DNA of 64,000 nt from Eubacterium plexicaudatum ASF492 (GCF_000364225.2 NZ_AQFT02000001.1:2747501-2811500); one strand, 5' to 3'; shown: positions 13,772-23,601, numbered from the stretch's first letter. Numbers and translations: made by a program. Notes: generated by a model from the sequence alone, not told the origin.

Positions 13772-13837
13772 AGAGCGTGTTTGAAAAATGCTTTCTGTGA
13801 AGCACATCCCACGGAAAGCATTTTTCAAACACGCTCT
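13772..13837. repeat. Perfect 24-bp inverted repeat
   Basis: Arms 13772-13795 and 13814-13837 match without error (AGAGCGTGTTTGAAAAATGC... and its complement) around an 18-nt loop. The element lies between the chemoreceptor terminator and the histidine kinase. It has no T tail on the minus strand, so it is not just a terminator. It could be a mobile palindromic element or an operator. Confidence 0.8.
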
Positions 13838-13870
13838 AAAAACAGCTGTGTTCCATACGAAACACAGCTG
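13838..13870 (-). terminator. Terminator of the chemoreceptor gene
   Basis: CAGCTGTGTT (13843-13852) pairs perfectly with AACACAGCTG (13861-13870) around an 8-nt loop. On the minus strand TTTTT follows (13838-13842). It is 16 nt behind the chemoreceptor stop. Confidence 0.85.
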
Positions 13871-13885
13871 CCGAACATACACGAT

Positions 13886-15627
13886 CTATTCTGCCGGAAC
13901 GAGATTTTGTTCCTGCATCTCCACATCACTTTTCTTTAATATAAACTGTCCGATCAGATCATCCAGCACAATTGACTGCGAAGACAGTTCCTGACTGGTC
14001 GCAGAAGCTTCCTGCGCAGTTGCTGCGTTTGTCGATACCACTTCCGAAATCTTGTTCACTCCTATTTCAGCCTGTCGCATTGCCTCCGCCTGATCTTCCA
14101 CCATCGTTTTCAGATTTTTAGAAAAATCTGCAATCTGCTTGATTCCGTCCACAACGCCCTGAATCGCTACGGATGCCCGTTCCGCTGCCTGATTGCCCTG
14201 TTCCACTTCCCGTACGGAGCCTTCGATCAGCTTTCTTGTATCAACTGCAGCTTTTGCACTCTGATCTGCCAGTTCTCTGATCTGAGCCGCTACAACGGCA
14301 AAACCGCGGCCGGATTCTCCGGCTCTGGCTGCTTCGATCGAAGCATTCAGCGACAGCAGATTCGTCTGCGATGCGATTGATTCAATTTCCGAAATAATGT
14401 CTCCGATTCTTGTAGACGCATCATTGATCCGCTCCATTGCCCGCATCAGCGTATTCATCTCTTCACGGCTGTTATCCGCCTCAGTCGCATAATGCTGTGC
14501 TTTCCTGTAAGATTCATCTGCATTTTGTGCACTTTTTTGCATCGTACCTGTAATATCACTGATCGTAGCATGCAGCTGCTGTACTGCTCCTGCCTGTTCC
14601 GTCGCGCCTTCTGCCAGATTCTGCGATGCTGCCGCAACATCATTGGAGCCGGAATTAACCAGACCGGACGTTTCTCCGATTGCACATAACGTCTCTGTCA
14701 TCCGATCTCTGAGTCCTTTTACGGATCCATACATTTTCTTAAAATCGCCCGTATATTTTTCGGATATTTTAGACCCTGCGGTATAATTTCCTCCTGCCAT
14801 CTCTCCCAATACTTCTTCAATATCATATATAATCAGACTGAGATTATCTGCCATATGTACGACATGGTTACCCATTTCTTCCACTTCATCCCCGGTGTCT
14901 ATTTCAGGAAAATCACCGGATAAATCTCCCACTGCAAAAGTCTCCAGACGGTCTCCCAGTTTTTTAACGGAATTGCAATGCCTTTTGCAATTTTTACTCC
15001 GATCCGCATGGAAAGCGTCATAGCTGCCACAATTGCCGCCAGAATAATCGCCGCCAGTATCCATTTCAGAACGGAAAGCGTTGATGCCAGTTTATTTCCT
15101 TCCGCCACCTTCACATCCAGCAGTTCTTCCAGATTTTCATAAATACGATTGTATACATCGGCCAGCTCGTTTAATGCAATGTCCTGTGCCTGTTTGCACA
15201 GCTCTCTGTCCGTCGTTGCGCCCAGTTCCATAATCTGTGTATCCAGTTTCCAGTATTCTTCCAGATCGGCAATAATCTCTTCATATGTCGCTCTTCCGCC
15301 TTTGGATACGATCGTATGCTCTACCTGCTCCAGACTTTCCTGAAAACTTACCTTTACTTCTTCATGCTGCTTTACAACTGCTTCAATTGCACTTACTTCA
15401 TCATAACCAATCGCTGCCCGCAGCGAAGACCTGATATCGGCAAATTCAAACATTGCCCGACCAATATCTCCCTGAGCAAATCCATAATTGTTCAGCGCAT
15501 AAGAATATCTGCCGGATATTACCATCACCGCAATCAGTGCAATCAATGCTGCAACCGCAGTAATTGACGAGACAACAAAAAAAAGACTTTTTCAGTCTTT
15601 TTTCAATCTTTTCTTTTTTAACACCAT
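13886..15627 (-). CDS. Methyl-accepting chemotaxis protein (frameshifted)
   Basis: The joined frames give a receptor of about 580 residues. A basic N-terminus and a transmembrane helix ([18 protein letters not shown]) lead to a four-helix-bundle-like periplasmic domain (about 150 residues). A second helix ([18 protein letters not shown]), HAMP, and a signalling domain follow, with the hairpin tip [27 protein letters not shown]. Two breaks are seen. One more A in the run 14960-14965 restores [14 protein letters not shown]. Near the start, an in-frame TGA after eleven codons, or shortened A6 and T8 runs (plus strand 15577-15617), interrupts the reading. GGAGGAG precedes the ATG at 15627. The ligand is unknown. 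Confidence 0.85.
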
Positions 15628-15686
15628 TTCCATTTCTCCTCCTTGCATTCCTTTTCTCCGCCAGCATCCCCATATTGCAGCCAAAA

Positions 15687-15712
15687 ATATCGGCTATACA
15701 CATGCATCTTAG
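15687..15712 (-). promoter_or_regulatory. Candidate SigD (flagellar) promoter
   Basis: GCCGATAT on the minus strand (15687-15694) matches the SigD -10 consensus at all eight bases. CTAAG lies 13 nt upstream (15708-15712) as a possible -35, but this spacing is 1-2 nt shorter than usual. It is 60 nt before the chemoreceptor start, a gene class often driven by SigD. Confidence 0.4.
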
Positions 15713-15745
15713 CAAATGATCTCTCAACTGGGTAACTTTAAGTAT

Positions 15746-15773
15746 ATTTTAGCACATTAAAGTAGATTTGCAA
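15746..15773 (-). promoter_or_regulatory. SigA-type promoter for the chemoreceptor
   Basis: Minus strand -35 TTGCAA (15768-15773), 16-nt spacer, -10 TAAAAT (15746-15751), about 120 nt before the chemoreceptor start. Confidence 0.4.
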
Positions 15774-15837
15774 GTCCAATTTACAAATTATTACATGTCC
15801 TTTTAGTGCCATTCGTTACGTTATAAAATAAAAAAAG

Positions 15838-15876
15838 AATATCCGAAAGCACGCATACCACGCGCTTTCGGATATT
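15838..15876 (-). terminator. Terminator of the isc-mnmA-mrp operon
   Basis: Thirteen paired bases (15838-15850 with 15864-15876) around a 13-nt loop, followed on the minus strand by CTTTTTTT. It lies 22 nt behind the mrp stop. Confidence 0.88.
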
Positions 15877-15898
15877 TTGTGTCCGCAATCCCAGATTT

Positions 15899-16753
15899 TT
15901 ATTTCAAACCGCCGAGTACTTTCACTGCCGCATCCAGATACGGATGTTCCGTTCCGTAAAATGTTCCTGCATCCGCAGCTTCTGCCATTTTCGGATCTAA
16001 CGGTATTTTTCCAAGCACCGGAATACCTAGTTCTTTTGCCGCTTCGTCTACATGACTTTCTCCAAACAGCCGAATTTGCTTTCCACAGTCCGGACATTTC
16101 AGATAACTGAAGTTTTCTACGACTCCAAGTACCGGAATGTCCATCATTGCAGCCATACGAAATGCTTTTTTTACTATCATTTGTACAAGTTCCTGCGGAG
16201 AAGTAACGACGATAATACCGTCTACCGGAAGTGACTGGAAAACGGTTAACGGTACATCTCCCGTACCTGGCGGCATATCAATCAGCATATAATCCAGATC
16301 GCCCCAGACAACGTCCGTCCAGAACTGTTTCACCGCACCGCCGATTACCGGTCCTCTCCAAAGCACCGGATCCTCCGGATTTTCCATTAAAAGACTGATG
16401 GAAATAAGCCGAATGCCTTCCTTTGTCTCAAGCGGAAGAATCATCCCTTCCGCATTTCCATACGCTTCTCCCTGTACGCCGAACATTTTCGGAATAGACG
16501 GACCTGTAATATCCGCATCCATAATACCCGTCGCATAGCCTGCCTTTTTCATTGCAGCAGCCAACGAAGCGGTAACAAAAGATTTTCCCACACCACCTTT
16601 GCCGCTGACAATGCCGATTACCTTTTTAATTCGGGAATATTTGTTTGCCGGCTCCAGCATGCTCTCCGGTCCCTGACCGGAACCACAGTTTGCGCGCTGC
16701 TCGGCCGAACAGTCGGATGCACTAGGACATCCGCTGCACTGATTTTCTGCCAT
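15899..16753 (-). CDS. Mrp/NBP35-family Fe-S carrier ATPase
   Basis: A 284-residue P-loop ATPase with the deviant Walker A GKGGVGKSFVTASLA, the Mrp signature DMPPGTGDVPLT and LLMENPEDPVLWRGP, and a C-terminal Cys pair in LKCPDCGKQIRLFG. An additional cysteine-rich N-terminus (NQCSGCPSASDCSAEQRANC) suggests a second metal site, as in NBP35 proteins. The family holds and transfers 4Fe-4S clusters to apo-enzymes, a fitting role next to iscS and nifU. It ends the operon and has the ribosome site AAGGAGG. Confidence 0.9.
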   Translation of the reverse strand: MAENQCSGCPSASDCSAEQRANCGSGQGPESMLEPANKYSRIKKVIGIVSGKGGVGKSFVTASLAAAMKKAGYATGIMDADITGPSIPKMFGVQGEAYGNAEGMILPLETKEGIRLISISLLMENPEDPVLWRGPVIGGAVKQFWTDVVWGDLDYMLIDMPPGTGDVPLTVFQSLPVDGIIVVTSPQELVQMIVKKAFRMAAMMDIPVLGVVENFSYLKCPDCGKQIRLFGESHVDEAAKELGIPVLGKIPLDPKMAEAADAGTFYGTEHPYLDAAVKVLGGLK

Positions 16754-16819
16754 ATGAGCTTCCTCCTTACCATTCGGACAATGTGCCGATTGTCCGTTAT
16801 TTTCTGTTTGCCGTAAAAC

Positions 16820-17899
16820 TTATACTATCGTGCCCCCGCCAAGCACACAGCCATTCTCGTAAAATACCGCTGCCTGTCCGGGTGTGACGGCACGTACCGG
16901 ATGATCAAATCTGATCCGGATAACATCGTCTTTTTCCGAAACGTCTAAAATCTCACATGCTTCACCTTTATGCGAATACCGTATTTTCACCGTCATCCTT
17001 TGACCAGGCACCAAATGGTCGACCGCCATATAGTTTAACTGCTCTGCCTTAAGCTCCGTTACCATCAGATCTTGCGGTTCTCCGATTACAACTTCGTTCG
17101 TATCCGGTCTGATTTCCGTTACAAATACCGGTCTGCCAAGAGCCAGCCCCAATCCTTTCCTCTGACCGATTGTATAATGGGTAATTCCCTTATGCCGCCC
17201 TAATACGGTACCGTCGGAAGCAACAAAATTTCCTTCCTGTTCCTGCCGTCCCGTACTGCGGCTGATAAAGGCCGCATAGTCATGATCCGGCACAAAGCAG
17301 ATTTCCTGGCTGTCCGGTTTTTGTGCCGCATGTAATCCGACCTGTTCGGCTATTTCACGAACCTGTTCTTTTGTGTATGCGCCAATTGGAAAGAGCGTAT
17401 GTGCCAGCTGACGCTGCGTCAGATTATACAGTGCATAAGTCTGATCTTTTTGTGCGGAAACAGACCGACGCAGCGTATATCTGCCATTGGACAGCTTTTC
17501 GATCTGCGCGTAATGACCGGTTGCAATATAATCTGCGCCGATGTCCAGACTCCTTTGCAGTAAAGATTCCCATTTCACATAACGATTGCATGCAATGCAT
17601 GGATTCGGTGTTCTCCCAAGGCAGTATTCCGCTATAAAATAATCTATCACATGCTTTTGAAACTCCTGGCGAAAATTCATAACATAATGCGGGATGCCAA
17701 GCTGCGCCGCCGTTCTGCGTGCATCCTCAACAGCGCTGAGTCCGCAGCAGCCGCCCTCTGCTTCTACGGTCTGCCGGTCTTCTTCCTGCCAGATCCGCAT
17801 CGTTACACCAATCACCTCATATCCCTGCTCTTTCAGCAAATAAGCTGCCACCGAAGAATCCACGCCCCCGGACATGCCGACTACTACTTTTTCTTTCAT
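16820..17899 (-). CDS. mnmA: tRNA-specific 2-thiouridylase MnmA
   Basis: A 359-residue enzyme that puts sulfur on U34 of tRNA-Lys/Glu/Gln. The PP-loop [15 protein letters not shown] is at the N-terminus. The two catalytic cysteines are in [15 protein letters not shown] and SQEICFVPD, and GHYAQIE and [15 protein letters not shown] are family blocks. I start at the ATG at 17899, which has AGGGAG before it, rather than an in-frame ATG twelve codons earlier. The sulfur comes from the cysteine desulfurase encoded upstream, which explains the gene order. Confidence 0.95.
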   Translation of the reverse strand: MKEKVVVGMSGGVDSSVAAYLLKEQGYEVIGVTMRIWQEEDRQTVEAEGGCCGLSAVEDARRTAAQLGIPHYVMNFRQEFQKHVIDYFIAEYCLGRTPNPCIACNRYVKWESLLQRSLDIGADYIATGHYAQIEKLSNGRYTLRRSVSAQKDQTYALYNLTQRQLAHTLFPIGAYTKEQVREIAEQVGLHAAQKPDSQEICFVPDHDYAAFISRSTGRQEQEGNFVASDGTVLGRHKGITHYTIGQRKGLGLALGRPVFVTEIRPDTNEVVIGEPQDLMVTELKAEQLNYMAVDHLVPGQRMTVKIRYSHKGEACEILDVSEKDDVIRIRFDHPVRAVTPGQAAVFYENGCVLGGGTIV

Positions 17900-17959
17900 A
17901 CCGTTCTCCCTGATACCCGCGCCGTTTCTGTCCATATCATGTTTTCGTCAGTTAAAAAA

Positions 17960-18400
17960 CTATGCATCTTCTTCCACGGGTTCTTCCGAAATATCTTCTT
18001 TCGGCGGCTGCAGCCCTTCAATTTCAATATGATTTTTCTGTGCATAATCCCACAATGCGGCATGGATTGCTTCTTCTGCCAGAAGAGAACAGTGCACTTT
18101 CACCGGCGGAAGTCCGTCCAATGCCTCCATAACGGCTTTATTCGTTACCTGAAGCGCTTCATAAATCGTCTTGCCTTTTACCAGTTCCGTCGCCATACTG
18201 CTCGTCGCTACCGCAGCTCCGCAGCCAAACGTTTTAAATTTACACTCTTTGATCACTTTTGTTTCTTCGTCAATATCGAGATAAATTCTCATAATATCGC
18301 CGCACTTTGCATTTCCAACCGTACCTACGCCGCTTGCATCTGCAATCTCACCGACATTTCTCGGATTGTTAAAATGATCCATTACTTTTTCACTGTACAT
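17960..18400 (-). CDS. NifU/IscU-type Fe-S scaffold protein
   Basis: About 146 residues. The three ligand cysteines appear in GNAKCGDIM, KFKTFGCGAAVATSS and VHCSLLAEEAIH, and the N-terminus YSEKVMDHFNNPRNVGE is typical. An acidic tail (SEEPVEEDA) extends the usual length. Fe-S clusters are built on it with sulfur from the neighbouring desulfurase. The start is uncertain: MYSEKVM at 18400 fits the family but lacks a ribosome site, while a good GGAGG at about 18443 would serve an in-frame extension or a GTG in another frame. Confidence 0.9.
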   Translation of the reverse strand: MYSEKVMDHFNNPRNVGEIADASGVGTVGNAKCGDIMRIYLDIDEETKVIKECKFKTFGCGAAVATSSMATELVKGKTIYEALQVTNKAVMEALDGLPPVKVHCSLLAEEAIHAALWDYAQKNHIEIEGLQPPKEDISEEPVEEDA

Positions 18401-18509
18401 TCTGTTGTATCGAACGCTGAGCCTGATGCTTTCACGCTCTTCCTCCTTCATTATGCTTCTATATTTTTATTTGGCTATTTTTCTTTCACTTTTTGCCCTG
18501 TTCTGTCTG

Positions 18510-19691
18510 CTAAGACTGATTTTTAACAAAATCTTCATACAGCGGCGACATGCTTCGCAGCCGTTCCACAATTGCCTTTAAACTGTCTGCCACCCTGTCC
18601 ACCTCTTCGATTGTCGTTTCTTCCGAAAGAGTCAGACGCAGGGAACCATGGGCGATCTCGTGCGGCAGACCGATCGCCAGCAGTACATGAGACGGATCCA
18701 AAGACCCGGATGTACAGGCCGATCCGCTGGAAGCACAGATTCCTTTCTGATCCAGCATAATCAGCAGCGATTCCCCTTCGATAAACCGGAAACAAAAGTT
18801 GGCGTTATTTGGCAGCCGTTCCTGGCGATGTCCGTTTAATCTTGAAAATGGAATTTCTGTCAGAACACGTTCGATCAAATGATCTCTGACTTTTGCAATC
18901 TTTGCACCGTTTTCTTCCATATGCGATACGGCCAGTTCCGCAGCTTTTGCCAATCCTACGATTCCCGGCACATTGCTTGTGCCCGCTCTTCTGGCACGTT
19001 CCTGTGCACCTCCATGTACAAATGCACCCAGTTTTACACTGTTTCTCATATAAAAGAAACCAATTCCTTTCGGGCCGTGAAATTTATGCGCACTGGCGCT
19101 TAACATATCTATATGCAGCTCATCCACCTGAATCGGTATGTGCCCAAACGCCTGAACCGCATCCGTATGGAACCATACGCCATGTTTATTCGCAATGGCT
19201 CCGATTTCACGAATTGGCTCAATCGTTCCGATTTCGTTATTTGCAAACATAATACTGATCAGAATGGTATCCGGACGAATCGCCTGTTCCAGCTGCTGCA
19301 GGCTGATCATTCCGTATTCATCCACATCCAGATAGGTTATCTCACAGCCTTTTTTCTCCAGATATTCACAGGTATGCAAAACCGCGTGATGTTCGATTTT
19401 TGTTGTAATAATATGCTTTCCTTTCGACGCCAGCGCTTCCACGCACATTTTCAGCGCCCAGTTATCGCTTTCACTGCCGCCGCCGGTAAAGTAAATCTCA
19501 TTTGTCTTCGCTCCAAGCATACCCGCTATCGTTTCTCTTGCATCTTCCACTGCTTTTTTGCTCTGCTGCGCGAATGTGTAAATACTGTTCGGATTGCTGT
19601 AATTTTCCAAAAAGTACGGCTTCATCGCTTCAAAAACCTCCGGTTTGAGCGCCGTCGTCGCCGCGTTGTCGAGATATATCAGCTTATCCAT
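18510..19691 (-). CDS. Cysteine desulfurase (IscS/NifS)
   Basis: A 393-residue PLP enzyme. The pyridoxal lysine is in SASAHKFHGPKGIGF, the active-site cysteine in the loop CASSGSACTSGSLDPSHVL, and the N-terminus MDKLIYLDNAATT is standard. It releases sulfur from cysteine as an enzyme persulfide for Fe-S assembly (NifU) and for tRNA thiolation (MnmA), both encoded behind it. It is the first gene of the operon. GGAGGG precedes the start. The leader contains two palindromes that may be regulatory. Confidence 0.94.
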   Translation of the reverse strand: MDKLIYLDNAATTALKPEVFEAMKPYFLENYSNPNSIYTFAQQSKKAVEDARETIAGMLGAKTNEIYFTGGGSESDNWALKMCVEALASKGKHIITTKIEHHAVLHTCEYLEKKGCEITYLDVDEYGMISLQQLEQAIRPDTILISIMFANNEIGTIEPIREIGAIANKHGVWFHTDAVQAFGHIPIQVDELHIDMLSASAHKFHGPKGIGFFYMRNSVKLGAFVHGGAQERARRAGTSNVPGIVGLAKAAELAVSHMEENGAKIAKVRDHLIERVLTEIPFSRLNGHRQERLPNNANFCFRFIEGESLLIMLDQKGICASSGSACTSGSLDPSHVLLAIGLPHEIAHGSLRLTLSEETTIEEVDRVADSLKAIVERLRSMSPLYEDFVKNQS

Positions 19692-19723
19692 TCGTGTAAT
19701 CCCTCCTTATATTCTTATCCCAG

Positions 19724-19739
19724 TATTCCCGTAGGAATA
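19724..19739. promoter_or_regulatory. Palindrome before iscS (possible Rrf2-type operator)
   Basis: TATTCC-CGTA-GGAATA is a perfect inverted repeat 33 nt before the iscS start. A TATATT overlapping it could be the -10 of a second promoter. Rrf2-family regulators of cysteine and Fe-S genes bind sites of this general form, but no such regulator is encoded in the window. Confidence 0.35.
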
Positions 19740-19823
19740 TAGTAGTTAATTCCGATAAAAAAACAAGAAACCGTATTGCTACGCTCCCTCTTTTTGTCTA
19801 TCCACAGTATCTTTATTTCAAGT

Positions 19824-19840
19824 AATATTATCATAATATT
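19824..19840. promoter_or_regulatory. A/T palindrome near the iscS transcription start
   Basis: AATATTAT-C-ATAATATT is a perfect 8-bp palindrome around one base. It lies about 10-25 nt downstream of the expected transcription start. A/T palindromes arise easily in such leaders, so its role is only a possibility. Confidence 0.3.
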
Positions 19841-19856
19841 TCCATTGGACACACTT

Positions 19857-19884
19857 ATTATAACGCATTCTTTTAAAATGTCAA
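19857..19884 (-). promoter_or_regulatory. SigA-type promoter of the isc operon
   Basis: Minus strand -35 TTGACA (19879-19884), 16-nt spacer, -10 TATAAT (19857-19862). Both boxes match the consensus fully. The leader to iscS is about 160 nt, long enough for regulation. Confidence 0.8.
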
Positions 19885-19925
19885 TTATTTTCTTTTAATT
19901 TTACTTTTCAAACATGCTGTAATGG

Positions 19926-20186
19926 TTACTGTTCGTTTTTATACAGCGCATAATAATCCGCATCCAAATTATCCATCATATGTAAATACCATTTTTTTGC
20001 ATCGTCTAACGCCTGGTTATAAATGACCGGAGCCAGATTGTTTTCAAACAGTTCCAGCAACTGTATCTGCTCAATTATTTCAATCTCTTCACCCCGTTCT
20101 TCCAAATAAAAGATTCGGATTGCTTCTCTTAATTTTTCTTTTTGTGCATCCGATAGTTTAACCTGCAGCAAATGCTTTCTTCTCAT
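19926..20186 (-). CDS. DUF2164-family protein
   Basis: An 86-residue protein similar to DUF2164 (PF09932), as judged by the pattern of a helical N-terminus (LSDAQKEKLREAIRIFYLEE), a LLELFENNLAPVIYNQALDDA block and a short charged tail. The function of the family is unknown. It lies 71 nt behind the chemoreceptor gene and is separated from it by a hairpin, and it is followed by the isc promoter. Confidence 0.7.
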   Translation of the reverse strand: MRRKHLLQVKLSDAQKEKLREAIRIFYLEERGEEIEIIEQIQLLELFENNLAPVIYNQALDDAKKWYLHMMDNLDADYYALYKNEQ

Positions 20187-20213
20187 ACCTATCTCCTCTG
20201 AAATCTTTTATTT

Positions 20214-20244
20214 AAAGGATCCGGAAGGTTCCGAATCCTTTTTT
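20214..20244. terminator. Hairpin between chemoreceptor and DUF2164 gene
   Basis: AAGGATCCGGAA and TTCCGAATCCTT pair with one mismatch around a short loop. A run of six T follows on the plus strand and a weaker TTTAAAT on the minus strand. On the minus strand it would only partly end the chemoreceptor transcript. Confidence 0.55.
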
Positions 20245-20257
20245 GTATGCTGGTACG

Positions 20258-22123
20258 TTATTCCATATCGTCTACCTGAAATTTTCCGATTTCTTCCCGT
20301 AATGCTTCCGCACTTTGCTTTGTCTTTGTTACCTGCTCCAATACTTCCTTTGATTCCTGTGCGATTACGGACGCCCGCTGCGCAATTTCAGTCGTACCCT
20401 GTGCTCCTTCTTCCGCCGCTTTGGAAATATCGCTCATGGAATCTTTAATCCCTTCCATATTGCCAAACAGCTCCTGTGCAATGGAACTGAATTCCTGCAT
20501 CAGCGTATCAACGGAAGTGCTGTCCTGATCATACTGCTCACCGATCTTTAGAAATCCGTCATAATCTGCCGCCACATCCTGAATAACAAAATTCAGCAGC
20601 TTTCTGGCATTTGCAGACAGGCTTTCTACCGCCTGTGTGACTTCCTGTGTGACTTCCTGTATTTTAATAACCGTCTGTCTGGACTGTTCCGCCAGCGCAC
20701 CGATTTCACCCGCAACAACCGCAAAGCCTTTGCCCGCTTCTCCTGCCCTTGCCGCTTCAATCGAAGCATTCAAAGACAACAGGTTTGTCTGCGAAACGAC
20801 GTTCATAATCACTCCGGAAAGTTCATAAATCTGATCAATCACTTTTGCATCTTCCAGCGATGTTTCCAGATCCTGCTGAATTTCATTTTTCAGCTGTGCC
20901 GCCTTTGCACGCGCCCTTCTGATTCTGTGATTTGTCTCATCTGCTCTGCCTTTGATCTCAGCCGCGCCCTGTGCGCCATCCTGAGAACGGCTTGCGATAT
21001 GCTGTACGGCAGTATGGACCTCTCCTGCCGCTTCATTTGCCATTGTCGTTGTGGCTGCCGTTTCCTCCATACCGGCTGACAGCTGCTGTGTTGCGGCAGA
21101 AACACCGGCTATATCGTCATTCAGCTTGGCCACACATACGTTCACGGAACCTGCAGCACTGCTGATTGTTTCAGATTCTAACTGCACATGGCTGATTAAT
21201 CTACCCAAAGCCGTTTTCATATCACGAATGCATCTTGCCAGATCTCCGAAATCATCTTTTCGATTTATAAATCTTTCCATATAATCTTTCGTATAATCCC
21301 CTGCTGCCATAAGGTTCAGCTGTTTTGCAGCAGCTTTCAGTGATTTTGCAATATCAGTCACAATTAACAGTGCAATGACCATGAGAAGCACAATTGCGAT
21401 GGCAATGGAACCGGCCGCAAGCTTCCTCGTTCTCTGAAAAATCTGTTTTACATCTTTATTATTTTCGATCGCCTGAGCATCCAGCTCATCTACATAATTC
21501 CCGGTACCGATTACCCACTGCCACGGTTCAAATGCTTTACTGTAAGCACGTTTCGGAAAAGACTCCGTACCTCCTTCTTTCGGGTAATAGTATTCCGTAT
21601 AGCCTCCGTCTGCCTGACGGCCGTTTTGGATAATATCTTTAACCATCTCGTATCCGCTGCTGTCTTTTGTATCCAGTCGATTTGTCCCTTCCACTTCCTC
21701 TCCAAGAAGAACTACATTGTCTCCCTCATAGGTATCAATCCAAAAATATCCGCTTTCCCCGTAGCGAAGTCCCCTTACAAGATTTGCAGCCGCTTCTTTT
21801 GCCTCTTCTTCCGTACATACCCCGTTTTGAAATGCCTCATACTCTTCTTCTATCAAAGTAATAACATTTTCAACCTGTCCTTTGATCTGAGTGTCATAGT
21901 CATCATACAGCACCTGTTTCATGCTGGAAACCGACTGCTCATACGACCGGTCCATTCCGTCCATATTAAGGACCCCTATCGCACACATGGAAATCGCAGC
22001 AACAGCCGTCAAAATGATCAGCTTTGTACGTACCTTAAAATTTGCAAACATGAACCTCACATTCCTTTCTTTTGTGGCGCTGGAAAACATGTTTCCCAAC
22101 GATGCATTTTCTTCCCCTTCCAT
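20258..22123 (-). CDS. Methyl-accepting chemotaxis protein with Cache domain
   Basis: A receptor of about 620 residues and intact. A first transmembrane helix ([20 protein letters not shown]) is followed by a periplasmic single-Cache domain ([20 protein letters not shown] ... [17 protein letters not shown], the sCache_2 pattern for small organic ligands). A second helix ([17 protein letters not shown]), HAMP and an MA signalling domain with [27 protein letters not shown] follow. Sites rich in Gln/Glu suit methylation. The start at 22123 has GAAAGG before it; an ATG nine codons earlier is possible. The sCache form suggests that it senses a carboxylic acid or similar small molecule. Confidence 0.92.
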   Translation of the reverse strand: MEGEENASLGNMFSSATKERNVRFMFANFKVRTKLIILTAVAAISMCAIGVLNMDGMDRSYEQSVSSMKQVLYDDYDTQIKGQVENVITLIEEEYEAFQNGVCTEEEAKEAAANLVRGLRYGESGYFWIDTYEGDNVVLLGEEVEGTNRLDTKDSSGYEMVKDIIQNGRQADGGYTEYYYPKEGGTESFPKRAYSKAFEPWQWVIGTGNYVDELDAQAIENNKDVKQIFQRTRKLAAGSIAIAIVLLMVIALLIVTDIAKSLKAAAKQLNLMAAGDYTKDYMERFINRKDDFGDLARCIRDMKTALGRLISHVQLESETISSAAGSVNVCVAKLNDDIAGVSAATQQLSAGMEETAATTTMANEAAGEVHTAVQHIASRSQDGAQGAAEIKGRADETNHRIRRARAKAAQLKNEIQQDLETSLEDAKVIDQIYELSGVIMNVVSQTNLLSLNASIEAARAGEAGKGFAVVAGEIGALAEQSRQTVIKIQEVTQEVTQAVESLSANARKLLNFVIQDVAADYDGFLKIGEQYDQDSTSVDTLMQEFSSIAQELFGNMEGIKDSMSDISKAAEEGAQGTTEIAQRASVIAQESKEVLEQVTKTKQSAEALREEIGKFQVDDME

Positions 22124-22212
22124 ATCATAACCTTTCTTTCTCCTTCTCATATTTTAGCACAACCGCAAAAAGTCGATTGTTTTTTTCATGTACAAAACAA
22201 CGAACTTCACAC

Positions 22213-22261
22213 AAAAAAAGCCGGACTGCTTATGCACTTTGGCAAAGCAATTCGACTTTTT
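22213..22261 (-). terminator. Terminator of the rarA-aminotransferase unit
   Basis: An imperfect 17-19-bp stem (AAAGTCGAATTGC... with GCAGTCCGGCTTT) ends on the minus strand in a run of T (22213-22219). It lies 21 nt behind the aminotransferase stop. Confidence 0.8.
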
Positions 22262-22281
22262 GATCAAAATCAGCGTTTTTG

Positions 22282-23571
22282 TTATAATGTTTTCATCAAT
22301 AATTTTTCCACACTGACCAACCGGACACAGCAGGCAAATACTTTGGCCGCCTGCTCCATTTCTTCCGTATCCGGAAACGTCGGCGCGATACGAATCGTAG
22401 CGTCTTTCGGATCTATCCGATACGGGAACGGCGCTCCGGCTGCAGTCAGTTCAACCCCGGCTTCCTTCGCCTTTGCCACAATCGCTTTCGCGCATCCTTC
22501 CATCGCTTCAAAGCAGATAAAATATCCTCCCTTTGGACGAATCCATGTCCCGATTCCGCGCGGTGCAATCTCCTCGGAAAAAATTCGATCCACCACCTCA
22601 AATTTAGGCCGGATAATCGCGGCATGTTTTGCCATATGGGCACGGACACCGTCCATATCTTTTAAATATCTCGTATGCGTCCACTGTTTGATTTTATCAT
22701 GGCCGATTGTCTGCACGGACATCTGTTTTAACATATCATCCCTGTTTTTCTTTGACATTCCCATCGCCGAGATACCGGCCCCGGAAAATGTCACCTTGGA
22801 AGTCGAACAAAATTCATAAACCATGTCCTGGCTTCCTGCCTTTTCACATTCTTTCATAATCGAGAGCAATTCGTCCCGATCATCCTCATACAGATCATGA
22901 ACTGCATATGCATTGTCCCAGTAAATGCGAAAATCCTCAGCCGCCGGCTTTAATGCCGCAAAACGGCGGACTGTTTCATCCGAATACGTAATCCCCTGCG
23001 GATTGGAATATTTTGGCACACACCAGATTCCTTTCACGGACGCATCCTGTGAAACGAGCTGTTCTACAAGATCCATGTCCGGTCCCGTCTTGGTCATCGG
23101 TATATTCACCATCTCAATGCCAAAATACTGCGTAATTGCAAAATGTCTGTCATACCCCGGCACAGGGCATAAAAATTTCACTTTATCCAGCCTGCACCAC
23201 GGCACAGAGCCTAACACGCCATGGAGCATTGCTCTTGCAATTGTATCATACATAATACTCAGGCTGGCATTTCCGTGAACGATGACCTGATCTTCATCGC
23301 AGTCCATAAAGCCGGCCATCAGTCGCTTTGCCTCATCAATTCCATCCAGACTTCCGTAATTTCTGCAGTCCGTGCCGGCCTGAGTTCGTAATATGGACTT
23401 TGAACTGATCATATCATACATATCCATCGAAAGATCCAGCTGCTTTGGCGACGGTTTCCCTCTCGTTAAATTCAAGTCCGGTGAAAACGTTTTTATTTCT
23501 GCAAACTCTGCTTCCAACGCCTGCCGTTCCGCTGTCAGTTCTTCCCGTGACATTTCCAAATAAGATTTCAT
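22282..23571 (-). CDS. Aspartate aminotransferase-like class I/II aminotransferase
   Basis: A 429-residue PLP enzyme of the PF12897-type branch. It begins with LTAERQALEAEFAEIKTFSPDLNLTRGKPSPKQLDLS, and carries GIWCVPKYSNPQGITYSDE, YWDNAYAVHDLY (the Asp that contacts the PLP nitrogen) and CSTSKVTFSGAGISAMG with the Schiff-base lysine. The family is thought to use aspartate or alanine as amino donor; the exact substrate cannot be told here. It starts 30 nt behind rarA and ends in a strong terminator. Confidence 0.85.
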   Translation of the reverse strand: MKSYLEMSREELTAERQALEAEFAEIKTFSPDLNLTRGKPSPKQLDLSMDMYDMISSKSILRTQAGTDCRNYGSLDGIDEAKRLMAGFMDCDEDQVIVHGNASLSIMYDTIARAMLHGVLGSVPWCRLDKVKFLCPVPGYDRHFAITQYFGIEMVNIPMTKTGPDMDLVEQLVSQDASVKGIWCVPKYSNPQGITYSDETVRRFAALKPAAEDFRIYWDNAYAVHDLYEDDRDELLSIMKECEKAGSQDMVYEFCSTSKVTFSGAGISAMGMSKKNRDDMLKQMSVQTIGHDKIKQWTHTRYLKDMDGVRAHMAKHAAIIRPKFEVVDRIFSEEIAPRGIGTWIRPKGGYFICFEAMEGCAKAIVAKAKEAGVELTAAGAPFPYRIDPKDATIRIAPTFPDTEEMEQAAKVFACCVRLVSVEKLLMKTL

Positions 23572-23601
23572 AACATCCTCCTCATATCATAAAAAACTTT
23601 T

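Noticed and set aside
19824..19840. A/T palindrome as an iscS terminator
   Set aside because: It is only A/T, with no G/C stem and no T tail, and lies right after the promoter, so termination is unlikely.
21626..22819. Long plus-strand reading frame over the chemoreceptor and aminotransferase
   Set aside because: It runs across two well-supported minus-strand genes and their terminator and shows no domain.
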